Made by a program: the position numbers and the translations under genes
Shown: positions 51,971 to 61,129 of the stretch, in pieces
How positions within the stretch are numbered: the first letter of the stretch is position 1
Layout: each line of letters opens with the position of its first letter
DNA from: UBA7672 sp965279085
Lineage (GTDB): Bacteria > Pseudomonadota > Alphaproteobacteria > Caulobacterales > Hyphomonadaceae
DNA length: 64,000 nt
Direction of reading: 5' to 3'
NCBI GenBank assembly: GCA_965279085.1
Contig: OZ257149.1
Span: 1,364,001 to 1,428,000, forward strand
The notes under the pieces: generated by a model
What the model saw: only the letters and a program-made list of their open reading frames with translations
Told to the model about the DNA's origin: nothing
The model's database searches: none

Positions 51971-53385
51971 CTAAGCGGTCGCTTCTGTGCAGCGGGGGGT
52001 GCAGGCTTGCGGACAGCGGCTGGCGCGGGCTTCGCGGCCGGCTGCGGCGGCGGAGCGGCTTGCGGCATCAGCACGGCTTCGAGCGCGGCGAGCGCGTCTT
52101 CCGGCGTGGTCACCTCGTGCACGTCCTGCTGCAGGAAGGCTTCGATCTGCGGCCAGAGGCGGACGGCTTCATCGACCTCGGCGTCCGCGCCCTTTGCATA
52201 GGCGCCGATGCGGACGAGTTCTTCCATGTTGGAATAGAGCGCGATCAGCTTGCGGGCCTTGGTGGCGATCTGTTTCTCGTGCGGACCCTGCAGCTGCGTC
52301 TGCAGACGCGAGATGGACTTGAGCACGTCCACCGCGGGGAAGCGCCCACGTTCGGCGATGCTGCGCGAGAGGGTGATGTGGCCGTCGAGAATGGCGCGCA
52401 CGGCGTCAGCGACCGGTTCGTTGTGATCGTCGCCATCGACCAGCACAGTGAAGAGGCCGGTGATGTGGCCCTGCTTTTCGCCGTCGGCGACCGTTATGCC
52501 GGGCCCTGCCCGCTCGAGCAATTTCGGCAGCTCGGCGAAGACGGAAGGTGTGTAGCCGCGTGTGGTGGGCGGCTCGCCGGCGGCAAGGCCAATCTCGCGC
52601 TGGGCCATGGCGAAGCGCGTGACGCTGTCGAGGAAACAGACGACCTGCTTGCCAGCGTCGCGGAAGTGTTCGGCGACGGCGAGCGTCAGCCAGGCGGCGC
52701 GGCGGCGGCGCGGAGCGGCTTCGTCGGAAGTCGCGGTGATGATGACGGACTTGGCGAGGCCATCGGGCCCAAGCGTGTCCTCGATGAATTCGCGAACCTC
52801 ACGGCCACGTTCGCCGATCAGGCCGATGACGATGACGTCGGCATCCGCGCCCCGCGCCAGCATCGACATGATAGTCGACTTGCCGACGCCCGATCCCGCG
52901 AAGATGCCGAGACGCTGCCCGCGCGCGCATGGCGCGAATACATCGATGGCTTTGACGCCAAGCGTCATCCTCTGATCGACGCGCGCGCGCGCCTGTGCGT
53001 TCGGCGCAATCGCCCTTACCGGACGTGGACGCCAGCCAGCAGGCAGGGCGCCCTTCCCGTCGAGCGGCTCGGCGAACGCATCGATGACGCGGCCGAGCCA
53101 GCCATCGGAAGGCCGCACGGTGTCCAGACCGGAGGTGAAATGAACGGGCGCGCCAGGGCCGATGCCCTCCAGCGGATCGCAGGCAAGAAGAATGGCGCGG
53201 TCGCCCTCGAAGCCGACCAGCTCGCCGCGCGGGCCGTCTTCAGCGCCAAAACGCACGGAAGCGCCTAGTTTCAGGGCCTGGGCAGGGCCGGTGACCTCGA
53301 TCCGCAGGCCCTCCAGGGCGGCCACGCGGCCTTCGTGGCGGCGGGGCTCAAGAGCCTTCAGATCGCGAATGGCCGAGGCCAGCAT
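51967..53385 (-). CDS. fliI: Flagellum-specific ATP synthase FliI
   Basis: 472 residues. F1-beta-like ATPase with Walker A GSGVGKST (about 164-171), GLIGERGREVREFIED and the family motif CFLDSVTRFAMAQREIGLAAGEPPTTRGYTPSVFAELPKLLERAG. Powers the unfolding and export of flagellar subunits. A C-terminal tail of about 30 Pro/Ala/Lys residues is unusual. It diverges from ctrA across 249 bp rich in GANTC sites, so CtrA may also affect this operon. Confidence 0.95.
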   Translation of the reverse strand: MLASAIRDLKALEPRRHEGRVAALEGLRIEVTGPAQALKLGASVRFGAEDGPRGELVGFEGDRAILLACDPLEGIGPGAPVHFTSGLDTVRPSDGWLGRVIDAFAEPLDGKGALPAGWRPRPVRAIAPNAQARARVDQRMTLGVKAIDVFAPCARGQRLGIFAGSGVGKSTIMSMLARGADADVIVIGLIGERGREVREFIEDTLGPDGLAKSVIITATSDEAAPRRRRAAWLTLAVAEHFRDAGKQVVCFLDSVTRFAMAQREIGLAAGEPPTTRGYTPSVFAELPKLLERAGPGITVADGEKQGHITGLFTVLVDGDDHNEPVADAVRAILDGHITLSRSIAERGRFPAVDVLKSISRLQTQLQGPHEKQIATKARKLIALYSNMEELVRIGAYAKGADAEVDEAVRLWPQIEAFLQQDVHEVTTPEDALAALEAVLMPQAAPPPQPAAKPAPAAVRKPAPPAAQKRPLR

Positions 53386-53497
53386 GGGTCAATGCCTGTC
53401 GTTAATATGCGGCCGGGGCCTTCGGAAATGTGATCTGACCCCAATCCGGGTTTCAGAGGCGTTAACCAACGAGAACCTCGAAAAATCGGCATTTTTC

Positions 53498-53622
53498 GAC
53501 TCTTGGCGACTCATGGAATCAAAGTAAGATTCATGAATCCGCCCGGTCCGGCGAGAACCAAGCGTTAACCTTTTGGATGCCTAACTGCGAGGGTTAATAC
53601 CGCCGCAAGGCAACCGCGATTC
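53498..53622 (+). promoter_or_regulatory. ctrA upstream region with six GANTC sites
   Basis: GANTC occurs at 53498, 53508, 53516, 53528 and 53535 (five within 42 bp) and again at 53618, just before the ctrA Shine-Dalgarno. GANTC is the CcrM methylation target; in Caulobacter the methylation state of a ctrA promoter site controls its firing. GTTAA half-sites at 53401, 53461, 53564 and 53593 resemble CtrA half-boxes for self-control. Exact start sites cannot be placed. Confidence 0.8.
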
Positions 53623-53634
53623 GGGAGAGACGTA

Positions 53635-54348
53635 ATGCGGGTCCTGTTGATCGAGGATGATGAGCAGACCGCTCGCAGCATCGAACTGATGCTGAAGGGC
53701 GCTGGCTTCAACATCTTCACGACCGATCTCGGTGAGGAAGGCGTCGACCTGGGTAAGGTCTACGAATACGACCTCATCATCCTGGATCTCGGCCTGCCGG
53801 ATATTTCCGGCTACGAGGTTCTGAAGCAGCTCCGCATGTCGCGTGTGAACACGCCCGTGCTGATCCTGTCAGCCAACCCTGATATCGAAGCGAAGGTGAA
53901 GACGCTCGGCTACGGCGCCGACGACTATCTCACCAAGCCGTTCAACAAGGACGAGCTGATCGCCCGTATCACCGCGATCGTCCGCCGTTCGAAAGGTCAC
54001 GCCGAGAGCGTGATCCGCACCGGCGACATCCTGGTGAACCTCGATGCCAAGACTGTCGAAGTGAACAACAACCGCGTTCACCTCACCGGCAAAGAGTACC
54101 AGATGTTCGAGCTGCTCTCGCTCCGCAAGGGCACGACGCTCACGAAAGAGATGTTCCTCAACCACCTCTACGGCGGGATGGACGAGCCGGAACTCAAGAT
54201 CATCGACGTCTTCATCTGCAAGCTTCGCAAGAAGCTGGCGCAGGCGACGGGCGGCGACCATTTCATCGAAACAGTCTGGGGGCGCGGTTACGTGCTGCGT
54301 GATCCGGATCCCCGTGTTGCTGCTGCGCTGGCCGAAAAAGCCGCCTGA
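53635..54348 (+). CDS. ctrA: Cell-cycle master response regulator CtrA
   Basis: 237 residues. The receiver domain has acidic pocket ED8D9, acceptor Asp51 (YDLIILDLGLPDISG) and Lys (YLTKPFNKDE). An OmpR-type winged helix follows, with the near-invariant stretch HLTGKEYQMFELLSLRKGTTLTKEMFLNHLYGGMDEPELKIIDVFICKLRKKL. The C-terminus ends in Ala-Ala, like Caulobacter CtrA, where it serves ClpXP degradation. Controls flagellar, division and replication genes. GGGAG lies upstream of the ATG. Confidence 0.97.
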   Translation: MRVLLIEDDEQTARSIELMLKGAGFNIFTTDLGEEGVDLGKVYEYDLIILDLGLPDISGYEVLKQLRMSRVNTPVLILSANPDIEAKVKTLGYGADDYLTKPFNKDELIARITAIVRRSKGHAESVIRTGDILVNLDAKTVEVNNNRVHLTGKEYQMFELLSLRKGTTLTKEMFLNHLYGGMDEPELKIIDVFICKLRKKLAQATGGDHFIETVWGRGYVLRDPDPRVAAALAEKAA

Positions 54349-54381
54349 GCGCAGCCAAACCCGGGCTGACCAACACAAGAG

Positions 54382-54416
54382 AGGGCGTGGCCGCGAGGCT
54401 GCGCCCTTTCGCTTTG
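54382..54416 (+). terminator. Terminator after ctrA
   Basis: AGGGCG (54382-54387) pairs with CGCCCT (54402-54407), followed by a T-rich stretch (TTTCGCTTT). It lies 33 bp after the ctrA stop and before the convergent DUF4112 gene. Confidence 0.65.
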
Positions 54417-54420
54417 TGGC

Positions 54421-54798
54421 CTAGACGATTTTGGGATCCGCGCCGGGTCTGCCGGCTTTTGCCTCGCGCTTTTCGATGTCGCGGAGCAGAAGGCGCAGGT
54501 TCTTCGTGTTCGACTTGAAGGCGACGTCAAAGATGTCGCCGACGATCGGCAACGCCCCTACCCCGACATCGATGCCCCAGTTGGTGTGCATGCGCGCCAG
54601 CGTCCACTTCGAGGCGCCCAGGCGCTTGGCTTCAGAGATCAGATAGTAGCCGAGGGCGCCGCTGATCAAATCGCCGACGACGGGCACGAGGCCTATGAGG
54701 CTGTCGATGCCGAAGCGGATGCCTCCGACGGAAAATTGCCGATCGAGCAGCTGTTCAAGCTGCTTCAGGTGGGCGATGCGGTCGCGGGTATCTTGCAT
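54421..54798 (-). CDS. DUF4112 family protein, copy 1
   Basis: 125 residues. The DUF4112 core is RFGIDSLIGLVPVVGDLISGALGYYLISEAKRLGASKWTLARMHTNWGIDVGVGALPIVGDIFDVAFKSNTKNLRLL, with two hydrophobic stretches that may insert in or lie on the membrane. ATG 54798 has GAGGAGG only 2 nt upstream; the frame is open further. A close paralogue lies at 55490, on the other side of the DUF1003 gene. Function unknown. Confidence 0.83.
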   Translation of the reverse strand: MQDTRDRIAHLKQLEQLLDRQFSVGGIRFGIDSLIGLVPVVGDLISGALGYYLISEAKRLGASKWTLARMHTNWGIDVGVGALPIVGDIFDVAFKSNTKNLRLLLRDIEKREAKAGRPGADPKIV

Positions 54799-54944
54799 GG
54801 CCTCCTCGGTTGCGGCTGATGGAACTACGCGGCGGCCCCGGAAAGGTTCAGTGCCGGCCGGATCATCGCAAATGGCCACAGCTACGGCTTTTCCAAGAGG
54901 CTGAGCTGCGCCACGCTGTCGACCTACGGTCAGGGAGGCTGGGC

Positions 54945-55493
54945 ATGGATATTCGCGAACAGCTGGCGCGCGATCTGCTGGGCACGGCGTATTCCGAGCT
55001 CTCAGGCCAGAAAAAGAGCGTGATCGACCTGATTGCGGACCAGAAACCCAGCGGCGTCGGGCCACTGGTGAAAATGGATGCGCGGGATCGGTGGGCGAAG
55101 CTGGCTGACCAGGTCGCGAAGGTCGGCGGGTCGTGGGGCTTCATCTTCTCGTTCGCAGGCGTGCTGATCGTGTGGGTCGGGTTGAACCTGCTGCTTCAGA
55201 CGCGGGCGTTTGATCCCTACCCCTTCATCTTCCTCAACCTGATGCTCTCGATGGTGGCGGCGTTGCAGGCGCCGATCATTATGATGAGCCAGAACCGGCA
55301 GGGGCTTATCGACCGCGCGGCGGCGGAGCACGACTATGTCGTGAACCTGCGGGCGGAGCTGGAGATCATGCTGCTGCACGACAAGCTGGATGCGCTGCGG
55401 GAGCGGGACATCCTCGCGCGAACCGACGTGATCGATGCGCGGCTGGCGCAGCTTTGCGATGATGTGGCGGAGTTGAAAGCGAGGAAGGGTTAG
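54945..55493 (+). CDS. DUF1003 family membrane protein
   Basis: 182 residues from ATG 54945 (GGGAGG 6 nt upstream). DUF1003 core with two membrane helices (WGFIFSFAGVLIVWVGLNLLL and DPYPFIFLNLMLSMVAALQAPIIMMSQNRQ), then a charged coiled coil (LRAELEIMLLHDKLDALRERDIL). The function of the family is unknown. It overlaps the convergent DUF4112 copy 2 by 4 bp and is flanked on the other side by DUF4112 copy 1. Confidence 0.87.
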   Translation: MDIREQLARDLLGTAYSELSGQKKSVIDLIADQKPSGVGPLVKMDARDRWAKLADQVAKVGGSWGFIFSFAGVLIVWVGLNLLLQTRAFDPYPFIFLNLMLSMVAALQAPIIMMSQNRQGLIDRAAAEHDYVVNLRAELEIMLLHDKLDALRERDILARTDVIDARLAQLCDDVAELKARKG

Positions 55494-55876
55494 GCGGCCG
55501 CGGCGAGGCGCTGTTCGCGGTTCACTTCGCGGAGCTCGACAGCGCGCTTCTCGAGGTCGGCGATCAGCAGCTTCACGTTCTTGGTGTTGGACTTGAACGC
55601 GATGTCGAAGAGGTCGCCGACAACCGGGATCAGGCCGACGGCGCCGTCGATGCCCCAGTTGATGAACATGCGCGTCATCGTCCACCGCGTGGCGCCGAGT
55701 TTTTGCGCCTGCAGGATGATGTAGAGGCCAGTTGCCGACGTGATCAGGTCGCCGAGGACCGGGATCAGGCCAACGATCGCGTCGGTGCCGAACTGGACGC
55801 CGAACAGGGAGAACCTGCGGTCGAGGCGCTGCTCGAGCTTCTTCAGCTTTGCCACGCCATCGCATTTGTTAGGCAT
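55490..55876 (-). CDS. DUF4112 family protein, copy 2
   Basis: 128 residues. FGTDAIVGLIPVLGDLITSATGLYIILQAQKLGATRWTMTRMFINWGIDGAVGLIPVVGDLFDIAFKSNTKNVKLL is plainly paralogous to copy 1 at 54421. Duplicated around the DUF1003 gene, which is read the other way. The upstream 240 bp hold hairpins (GACGGG-ACTG-CCCGTC, 55952-55967; GAGG-TAGG-CCTC with TTT, 55979-55993) and no gene. Confidence 0.84.
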   Translation of the reverse strand: MPNKCDGVAKLKKLEQRLDRRFSLFGVQFGTDAIVGLIPVLGDLITSATGLYIILQAQKLGATRWTMTRMFINWGIDGAVGLIPVVGDLFDIAFKSNTKNVKLLIADLEKRAVELREVNREQRLAAAA

Positions 55877-56116
55877 CAGACCACCATCGGTGACGCTTCT
55901 GCGCCGTATTACATCAGAGCAATACTACGCTTCAGCTTCTGAAAGGTTCATGACGGGACTGCCCGTCAGCGGGCCGTGGAGGTAGGCCTCTTTCGGCGCC
56001 GCAGCAATAAGCCTATGCGACCTCACATTCACGAAAAGCAGTGCATTTAGCCGCACCCTGTCTTGTGTGTAATGCGGTTAATGCGCTGAATTCAAACACC
56101 TTTCCAGAATCTCCCC

Positions 56117-57313
56117 CTACTTCCAGGCCGCCGCCTGCTTGCCGGCGATGCGGATCAGGTCGCCCATGGAATGATCGACGTCGATCAGGTGAAGACCCCA
56201 GTTGAGGTCGGGGCCGGTGGCGCGGGCGATCTCGCCGCCAAGCTCGTCCGTGCGGGCGTCCGAGGGATCCGCATTCACGTGAAGCTCGATGTAGTTGTAG
56301 TCGCCCTTCGTCACGCACTGGGTGGAGACGAGGCCGGGCGTCTTCACGAACGGCGTGGTGATCGTGGGCTCGGGCGTGGCCCAGGCCGGTTGGGTCGTGC
56401 CGCCCGATCCGTTGAGGAAGCCTTTCGCGAGCCAGTACGAGTCCGGCGTGCCCTTGCCCGTCGCGAGGTTCGCGGGGTTCGTACAGCCGGCGACGTTGCC
56501 GCCGGCGGACTTGCCGAAGCGGGCGGTGTCAGGCGGCGGGAGACGATCGCGGAAGGTGACGTAGGTGATGACGCAGCCCGTCTGGTCTTCCGCCGTGCAG
56601 AGCGGGATCGACTTGTACGTGCCGCCCGTGAGCTTGCCCGGCGGGACCATCGCGGATGAGCCCATGATCATCGCGGAGATGAACTGCTTCTGCGCCGGCT
56701 TGCCTTCGATCTCGCTGGCGATGAGGCGCGCGAGAACGCCAGCGCCCTGGCTGTGGCCGATGAGGATCACGCCGCGGCCGTTGTTCTCGTTCGCCATGTA
56801 CCAGTTCCAGGCATCGAGAACGTCGTTGTAGCCGCCGACACCGGCAGGCAAACGCTGACCTTCCGGCTGCGGGCCGCCGCTGGCGATGCGCAGTGCAGTG
56901 AGCGTGGTCTGGCGATAGATCGGCGCGAACTGGCGGCAAACGGCGCCGAAGCGCGCGAACTGCAGCTTGATGTCGTCGATCTCCATCTTGTCGACCGTCC
57001 AGTCCGACGCCCACGTCTTGTCGTCGGAGACGGTGGGATAGACGAAGAAGCAGTCGACCTTCGGGTCAGACGCGGCCTTGAACTTCTCGATCGAGGTCTT
57101 GCCGTCCTTGCCGATGATGGTGGCGTCGAGATTGATCTTGCACTTGTCGTCGGCGAGGCCGGGACGGCAGAGCCAGAGCGACGGGTTGGCGAAGTCCGCG
57201 TGCGCGACATCCACGGCGGGGAGCGGCTGCAGCTCCAGCGGAGGAGGCGCCGCCGGGCCCATCATGCAACCAGCTGCCGCCAGCATGGCCGCCCCTGCGA
57301 ACAGTGCGCGCAT
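56117..57313 (-). CDS. DUF3089 family lipoprotein (alpha/beta hydrolase type)
   Basis: 398 residues. Lipobox AAGC (Cys16). The DUF3089 core is DCFFVYPTV ... GRGVILIGHSQGAGVLARLI, where GHSQG is the nucleophile elbow, ending with the likely catalytic His in LIDVDHSMGDLI. Probably an envelope esterase or lipase; the substrate is unknown. GGGAGAGAG precedes the ATG. It diverges from the DUF3500 lipoprotein gene. Confidence 0.86.
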   Translation of the reverse strand: MRALFAGAAMLAAAGCMMGPAAPPPLELQPLPAVDVAHADFANPSLWLCRPGLADDKCKINLDATIIGKDGKTSIEKFKAASDPKVDCFFVYPTVSDDKTWASDWTVDKMEIDDIKLQFARFGAVCRQFAPIYRQTTLTALRIASGGPQPEGQRLPAGVGGYNDVLDAWNWYMANENNGRGVILIGHSQGAGVLARLIASEIEGKPAQKQFISAMIMGSSAMVPPGKLTGGTYKSIPLCTAEDQTGCVITYVTFRDRLPPPDTARFGKSAGGNVAGCTNPANLATGKGTPDSYWLAKGFLNGSGGTTQPAWATPEPTITTPFVKTPGLVSTQCVTKGDYNYIELHVNADPSDARTDELGGEIARATGPDLNWGLHLIDVDHSMGDLIRIAGKQAAAWK

Positions 57314-57462
57314 CGTCTCTCTCCCGTCAGACTTCTTCTTTGTCGGGACCTAAGGCCGAAGCCGCGGCCGAGGCAAGCTCCCGCGATCCATACACCGCGC
57401 AGGCCATCCGCGTGACGCGCAGGCAGCTGCATGATATCCCCCAACTGAACGGGGAGACTCTC

Positions 57463-58587
57463 ATGATCGAGTCGAAGCCAAAGGGCCGCTGGGCAGCCAT
57501 CTTCGGATGGACAATCGCTTTCGCACTGACGGCTTGTCAGGCCAGCCCTGGAGTCCAGACTCAGCCGTCCCGCGCACAGGCCATGGCTGAGGCGGCGACA
57601 TCGTTTCTCGCCAAACTGACCGATGCTCAGCGAGGGACAATTGTGCGGCCCTTCGGGGACGATGCGGCGCGCGTCAACTGGAGCAACCTCCCGGTTCCGA
57701 TGGCCCCGCGCGACGGGCTGCCCATGGGCGCGCTCGACGACGCACAGCGCTCGGCGTTCCACGAGGTGCTGCTCGCCGCGATGTCGAGCCAAGGCTACCA
57801 CAAGGCAGCGTCCATCATGTGGATCGACGACATCCTCCGCGTGGACGAGGAAGCAGCCCTGCTAACGATGACCCCGGCTGCGCGTGCGCAGCGTGAGCCG
57901 ATTACCCGCTCACGGGACTCCGGTCAGTACTGGATCAGTTTCTTTGGCAAGCCCGGCGACGCCAACTGGGGCTGGATGCTCAGCGGGCATCATCTCGCCG
58001 CGAACTTCACTGTGGTGAATGACAGGATCGCCTTCACCCCGCTGTTCCTTGGCGCCAGTCCGCAAGCGGTCGTCAAAGGCAAGTATGCCGGCTGGCGGGT
58101 GCTGGAACACGAGATCGACCGCGCCTTCGCGCTTGCCGCCACGCTCGACAGCGATCAGCGCGCAAAGATCGTCCTCGCCGCCGACGTCAGCGCGGACCTG
58201 TTCACGGGCCGCGGGCGGAAAGACACCCTCAAGGCGCCAGTCGGCATGCCTGCGTCCATGCTGCGCACGGACCAGCAGGCGATCCTTTGGGGTCTGATCA
58301 GGGAATTCACCGGCGATGCGGCGGACGAGGCTGCAGAATCGCAACTCGATGCCGTACGCCGGGACGGTCTCGACAAGCTGCATATAGCGTGGTGGGGGCC
58401 GACAGACGACCAGACTCGGCGTTTCATGTACCGCCTTCACGGACCGTCGATCCTGATTGAGTACACACGGGAGCCGAACCTCGCCGATGGCAGCCCTGCC
58501 AACCATGTGCACGCGATCGTCAGGGATCCGCGCAACGACTATGGCGAGGACTGGCTGGAGCGCCACTACGTCGAGGCGCACCAGTAA
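57463..58587 (+). CDS. DUF3500 family lipoprotein
   Basis: About 374 residues from ATG 57463 (GGGGAG upstream). Lipobox LTAC near residue 25. Family blocks are MSSQGYHKAASIMWID, YWISFFGKPG, WGWMLSGHHLAANFTVV and RLHGPSILIEYTRE, with conserved histidines (GHHLA and NHVHAIVRDP) that may bind metal. The function of DUF3500 is not established. The frame is open to 57304 but lacks a signal sequence there. Confidence 0.86.
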   Translation: MIESKPKGRWAAIFGWTIAFALTACQASPGVQTQPSRAQAMAEAATSFLAKLTDAQRGTIVRPFGDDAARVNWSNLPVPMAPRDGLPMGALDDAQRSAFHEVLLAAMSSQGYHKAASIMWIDDILRVDEEAALLTMTPAARAQREPITRSRDSGQYWISFFGKPGDANWGWMLSGHHLAANFTVVNDRIAFTPLFLGASPQAVVKGKYAGWRVLEHEIDRAFALAATLDSDQRAKIVLAADVSADLFTGRGRKDTLKAPVGMPASMLRTDQQAILWGLIREFTGDAADEAAESQLDAVRRDGLDKLHIAWWGPTDDQTRRFMYRLHGPSILIEYTREPNLADGSPANHVHAIVRDPRNDYGEDWLERHYVEAHQ

Positions 58588-58631
58588 CAAGCAAGGCTTG
58601 AAAGGTGGCCAGGACCCAGTGCTGATTCGCG

Positions 58632-59834
58632 CTACTCCACCTTTACATCACACCCCGGCACGGCGCTGACCGGATTGCAGCGCGTCACCGCGCCGTCGGG
58701 AAGCGTGGCGGTGTAGCCTGTGCCGAAGCGGTCATCCGGCCAGAGATAGTCTGTCGAGATGAATTGCGCGCCGGATGCGAGTGCGGCTTCGCGGCGGGTG
58801 GTGGCGCCAGAGCGGGCTTCTCTTGTGTCGGCGTCGGCGCGGGTGCGGATGAGGAAGCCTTCCTTCACGCGGGCCTGAATTTCGGCGAGCTGCTTCTCAG
58901 GATCGTTCATCGTGAAGTAGGCGGCTTCGGGCGCATCGGGGAATGTCGTCATGAAGGCGACGCGGCCCTGCAGCGAGGGATGGCCTTCGGCGTAGGGCTT
59001 GTTGGCTTCGGGCGAGAGATCGATCGTGAAGATGAGCTTGCCCCTCGCCTCACCCAGCTTTGGCCAGCCGCCGGCGAGGACGGCTTCGCGCAGGGTGGCG
59101 TGCGTCCCTTTCACGTCGTCGGGCGTGATGAGCTGATCGTCGGAAAACACGGAGCGGATTTCGGCGTCCATGCGGTCGAACGCGTCCCTGCCCCACGGCA
59201 GGACTTTCGCGGCGCCTTCCCACGAGATGCCCGACGACTTCGGGTTGATCATCATCAGGATCGGCGTGTGCGACGGGTGCTCGTCGGACCACGCCTTCAC
59301 CTGTTTCAGGCAATCGACGAAGAGAAGGCAGTGCGAGCGATAGTCGATGTCGGCGACGTGGATCACTTTGATGCCGGGCTGCGCGAGAACCGAGAGATCG
59401 TAGGCAGGTAGCGTGACGCCCTTGGCTTCGAGCAGCTTGCGCGCGAGCGGCGTCGAATAGAGGCCGCCCTGCGGATCGTCTGACGGATCGAGCTCGATCT
59501 GACGCGCGCCCTTGTCGAGCTGTTCGGCCAGCGAGCGGTGGGAATAGTCGAGCGTGATGCCGGCGTCGGGATTGCGCTCCTTGATCAGCGCCATTTCGAC
59601 GTCGGGGATCGCTTCCTTGTAAGAATTGTGCGTGCCCATCGATTGCAGTTGGTTGATCGCGACATTGGCGTCGATCCATTCGACGCCGCATCCGGCGAGC
59701 GCGGTTTCGGTGACGGATGCAGACGCGGCCTTGGGATCGCAGGTCGCGGTGGCCTTCGGCGGCTCGCTGCATGCGAACGCGAGTGCGGGCGCGAGGATCG
59801 CAAAGGCGGGAAGCCAGACCAACGGATGCTTCAT
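58632..59834 (-). CDS. Calcium-dependent PI-PLC-like phosphodiesterase, exported
   Basis: 400 residues from ATG 59834 (GGGGAGAG upstream). The signal sequence ends LAFAC, likely a lipoprotein (Cys22). Similar to the Streptomyces PLC1 type: the first catalytic His is in MGTHNSYK, the metal-site region in LDKGARQIELDPSDDPQGG, and the second His in IKVIHVADIDYRSHC. Expected to cleave phosphodiester headgroups at the cell surface or in the periplasm. The natural substrate in this organism is unknown. Confidence 0.85.
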   Translation of the reverse strand: MKHPLVWLPAFAILAPALAFACSEPPKATATCDPKAASASVTETALAGCGVEWIDANVAINQLQSMGTHNSYKEAIPDVEMALIKERNPDAGITLDYSHRSLAEQLDKGARQIELDPSDDPQGGLYSTPLARKLLEAKGVTLPAYDLSVLAQPGIKVIHVADIDYRSHCLLFVDCLKQVKAWSDEHPSHTPILMMINPKSSGISWEGAAKVLPWGRDAFDRMDAEIRSVFSDDQLITPDDVKGTHATLREAVLAGGWPKLGEARGKLIFTIDLSPEANKPYAEGHPSLQGRVAFMTTFPDAPEAAYFTMNDPEKQLAEIQARVKEGFLIRTRADADTREARSGATTRREAALASGAQFISTDYLWPDDRFGTGYTATLPDGAVTRCNPVSAVPGCDVKVE

Positions 59835-59917
59835 CGAACTCTCCCCTGAATTCAGACGCATCCTACGCCATCGCGTAATTTTGCGTCAGGGGGATGACAG
59901 GCGCGCGGGACGCAGCG

Positions 59918-60202
59918 TCACACGCCGGCGACGGGCTTTGTCTTCGCGCTTATGTCGAAACCGGCGATCAGCGGGCGGCCTTTCGTGATCGCTTCGCGGA
60001 CGGAAGGAAGCTGGAGCGAGGCCTTGTGGCTGTCTTCGTTATCCCAGACTTCAGTGATCCAGATGCTGTCGGGCTCACCGGCGTCTTCCATGATGATGTA
60101 GTGGATGCAGCCGGGCATGGTTTCCGTGCTGTCGCCGAGGACGGCGATGAGTTCAGCGCGCTTGCCGGGTTGGGCGCGCATCTTTCCGATCATTCCGAAC
60201 AT
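59918..60202 (-). CDS. Antibiotic biosynthesis monooxygenase (ABM) family protein
   Basis: 94 residues from ATG 60202, which has GGAG 6 nt upstream; ATG 60214 has none. ABM fold: MIGKMRAQPGKRAELIAVLGDS ... MPGCIHYIIMEDAGEPDSIWITEVWDNEDSHKASLQLPSV. Family members are small quinol monooxygenases or haem-degrading relatives; the activity here is unassigned. Confidence 0.85.
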   Translation of the reverse strand: MFGMIGKMRAQPGKRAELIAVLGDSTETMPGCIHYIIMEDAGEPDSIWITEVWDNEDSHKASLQLPSVREAITKGRPLIAGFDISAKTKPVAGV

Positions 60203-60295
60203 TAGCTGCTCCATGTCTCATGCATAGAATAGATCAGACGCGCGCCGTGTGCAGCCGAGCGGCGCGTCGATGCTGACAGCGTTGTGTCAGTGAGA

Positions 60296-61129
60296 TCAGG
60301 CGGCCGAGGCGGCCCTCGCGTTGTTAGAGAGCTTGTAAAGGCCGCGGCGATCCTGCGCGGCTTCGAAGGCCTGGCTGGTACCGACGAGGGATTCGGCTGC
60401 GCCCATGACGAGGAAGCCGCCGGGGTTCATGGAGTCTGCGATGCGGCTGAGGACGGTGCCTTTGGTGGGGCCGTCGAAATAGATCAGCACGTTGCGGCAG
60501 AAGACGACGTCGAACTTGCCGAGGTTGAAGGCGGGCTCCATCAGGTTGAGCTTCCTGAACGAGACCTGCTGGCGCATGCGCTCGGAGATGCGCCAGTGAT
60601 CGTCCTGCTGCGTGAAGTAATGCATCAGCATCTGGATCGGGAGACCACGCTGAACCTCAAATTGCGTGAAGAGGCCCTGCTTGGCGCGGTCGAGGCAGCG
60701 GTCGGAGATGTCGGTGGCGACGATCTCGACGGGGACGCCGGCGGTGAGCGCGGGGTTCTGGTCGAGCATCATGGCGATGGAGTACGGCTCCTGCCCTGTC
60801 GACGAGGCGGCGCACCAGATGCGGATGCGGCTGCCTTTGCGGGCCTGGCCGAGCACCGGGAAGATCGTGTCCTTCAGATGATCGAACGGCGTCTTGTCGC
60901 GGAAGAAATAGGTTTCGTTCGTCGTCATGACGTCGACGAGCTGGTTGATCAGGCGTTCCTCGCGGCGGGCGCGGACGACGTGGATCAGGTCGTCGATGGA
61001 CGGCAGGCCTTCCTTGCGCGCGAGCGGCGCGAGGCGGCTTTCGAGCAGGTACATCTTGTCGCCCGTCAGGACGATGCCGGCGCGCTTGCGCAGGAGCTGG
61101 GAGACGAATTCGAAATCCTGGCTGTTCAC
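60296..61129 (-). CDS. cheR: Chemotaxis protein methyltransferase CheR
   Basis: 277 residues, starting with GTG that overlaps the cheB stop (GTGA). N-terminal helical domain, then the SAM-binding core RIWCAASSTGQEPYSIAM, EIVATDIS and VVFCRNVLIYFD. The region before it (TTNETYFFRD) is the typical substrate-binding block. Methylates glutamates of chemoreceptors. Last gene of the operon cheA-cheW-cheY-cheB-cheR. Confidence 0.95.
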   Translation of the reverse strand: MNSQDFEFVSQLLRKRAGIVLTGDKMYLLESRLAPLARKEGLPSIDDLIHVVRARREERLINQLVDVMTTNETYFFRDKTPFDHLKDTIFPVLGQARKGSRIRIWCAASSTGQEPYSIAMMLDQNPALTAGVPVEIVATDISDRCLDRAKQGLFTQFEVQRGLPIQMLMHYFTQQDDHWRISERMRQQVSFRKLNLMEPAFNLGKFDVVFCRNVLIYFDGPTKGTVLSRIADSMNPGGFLVMGAAESLVGTSQAFEAAQDRRGLYKLSNNARAASAA

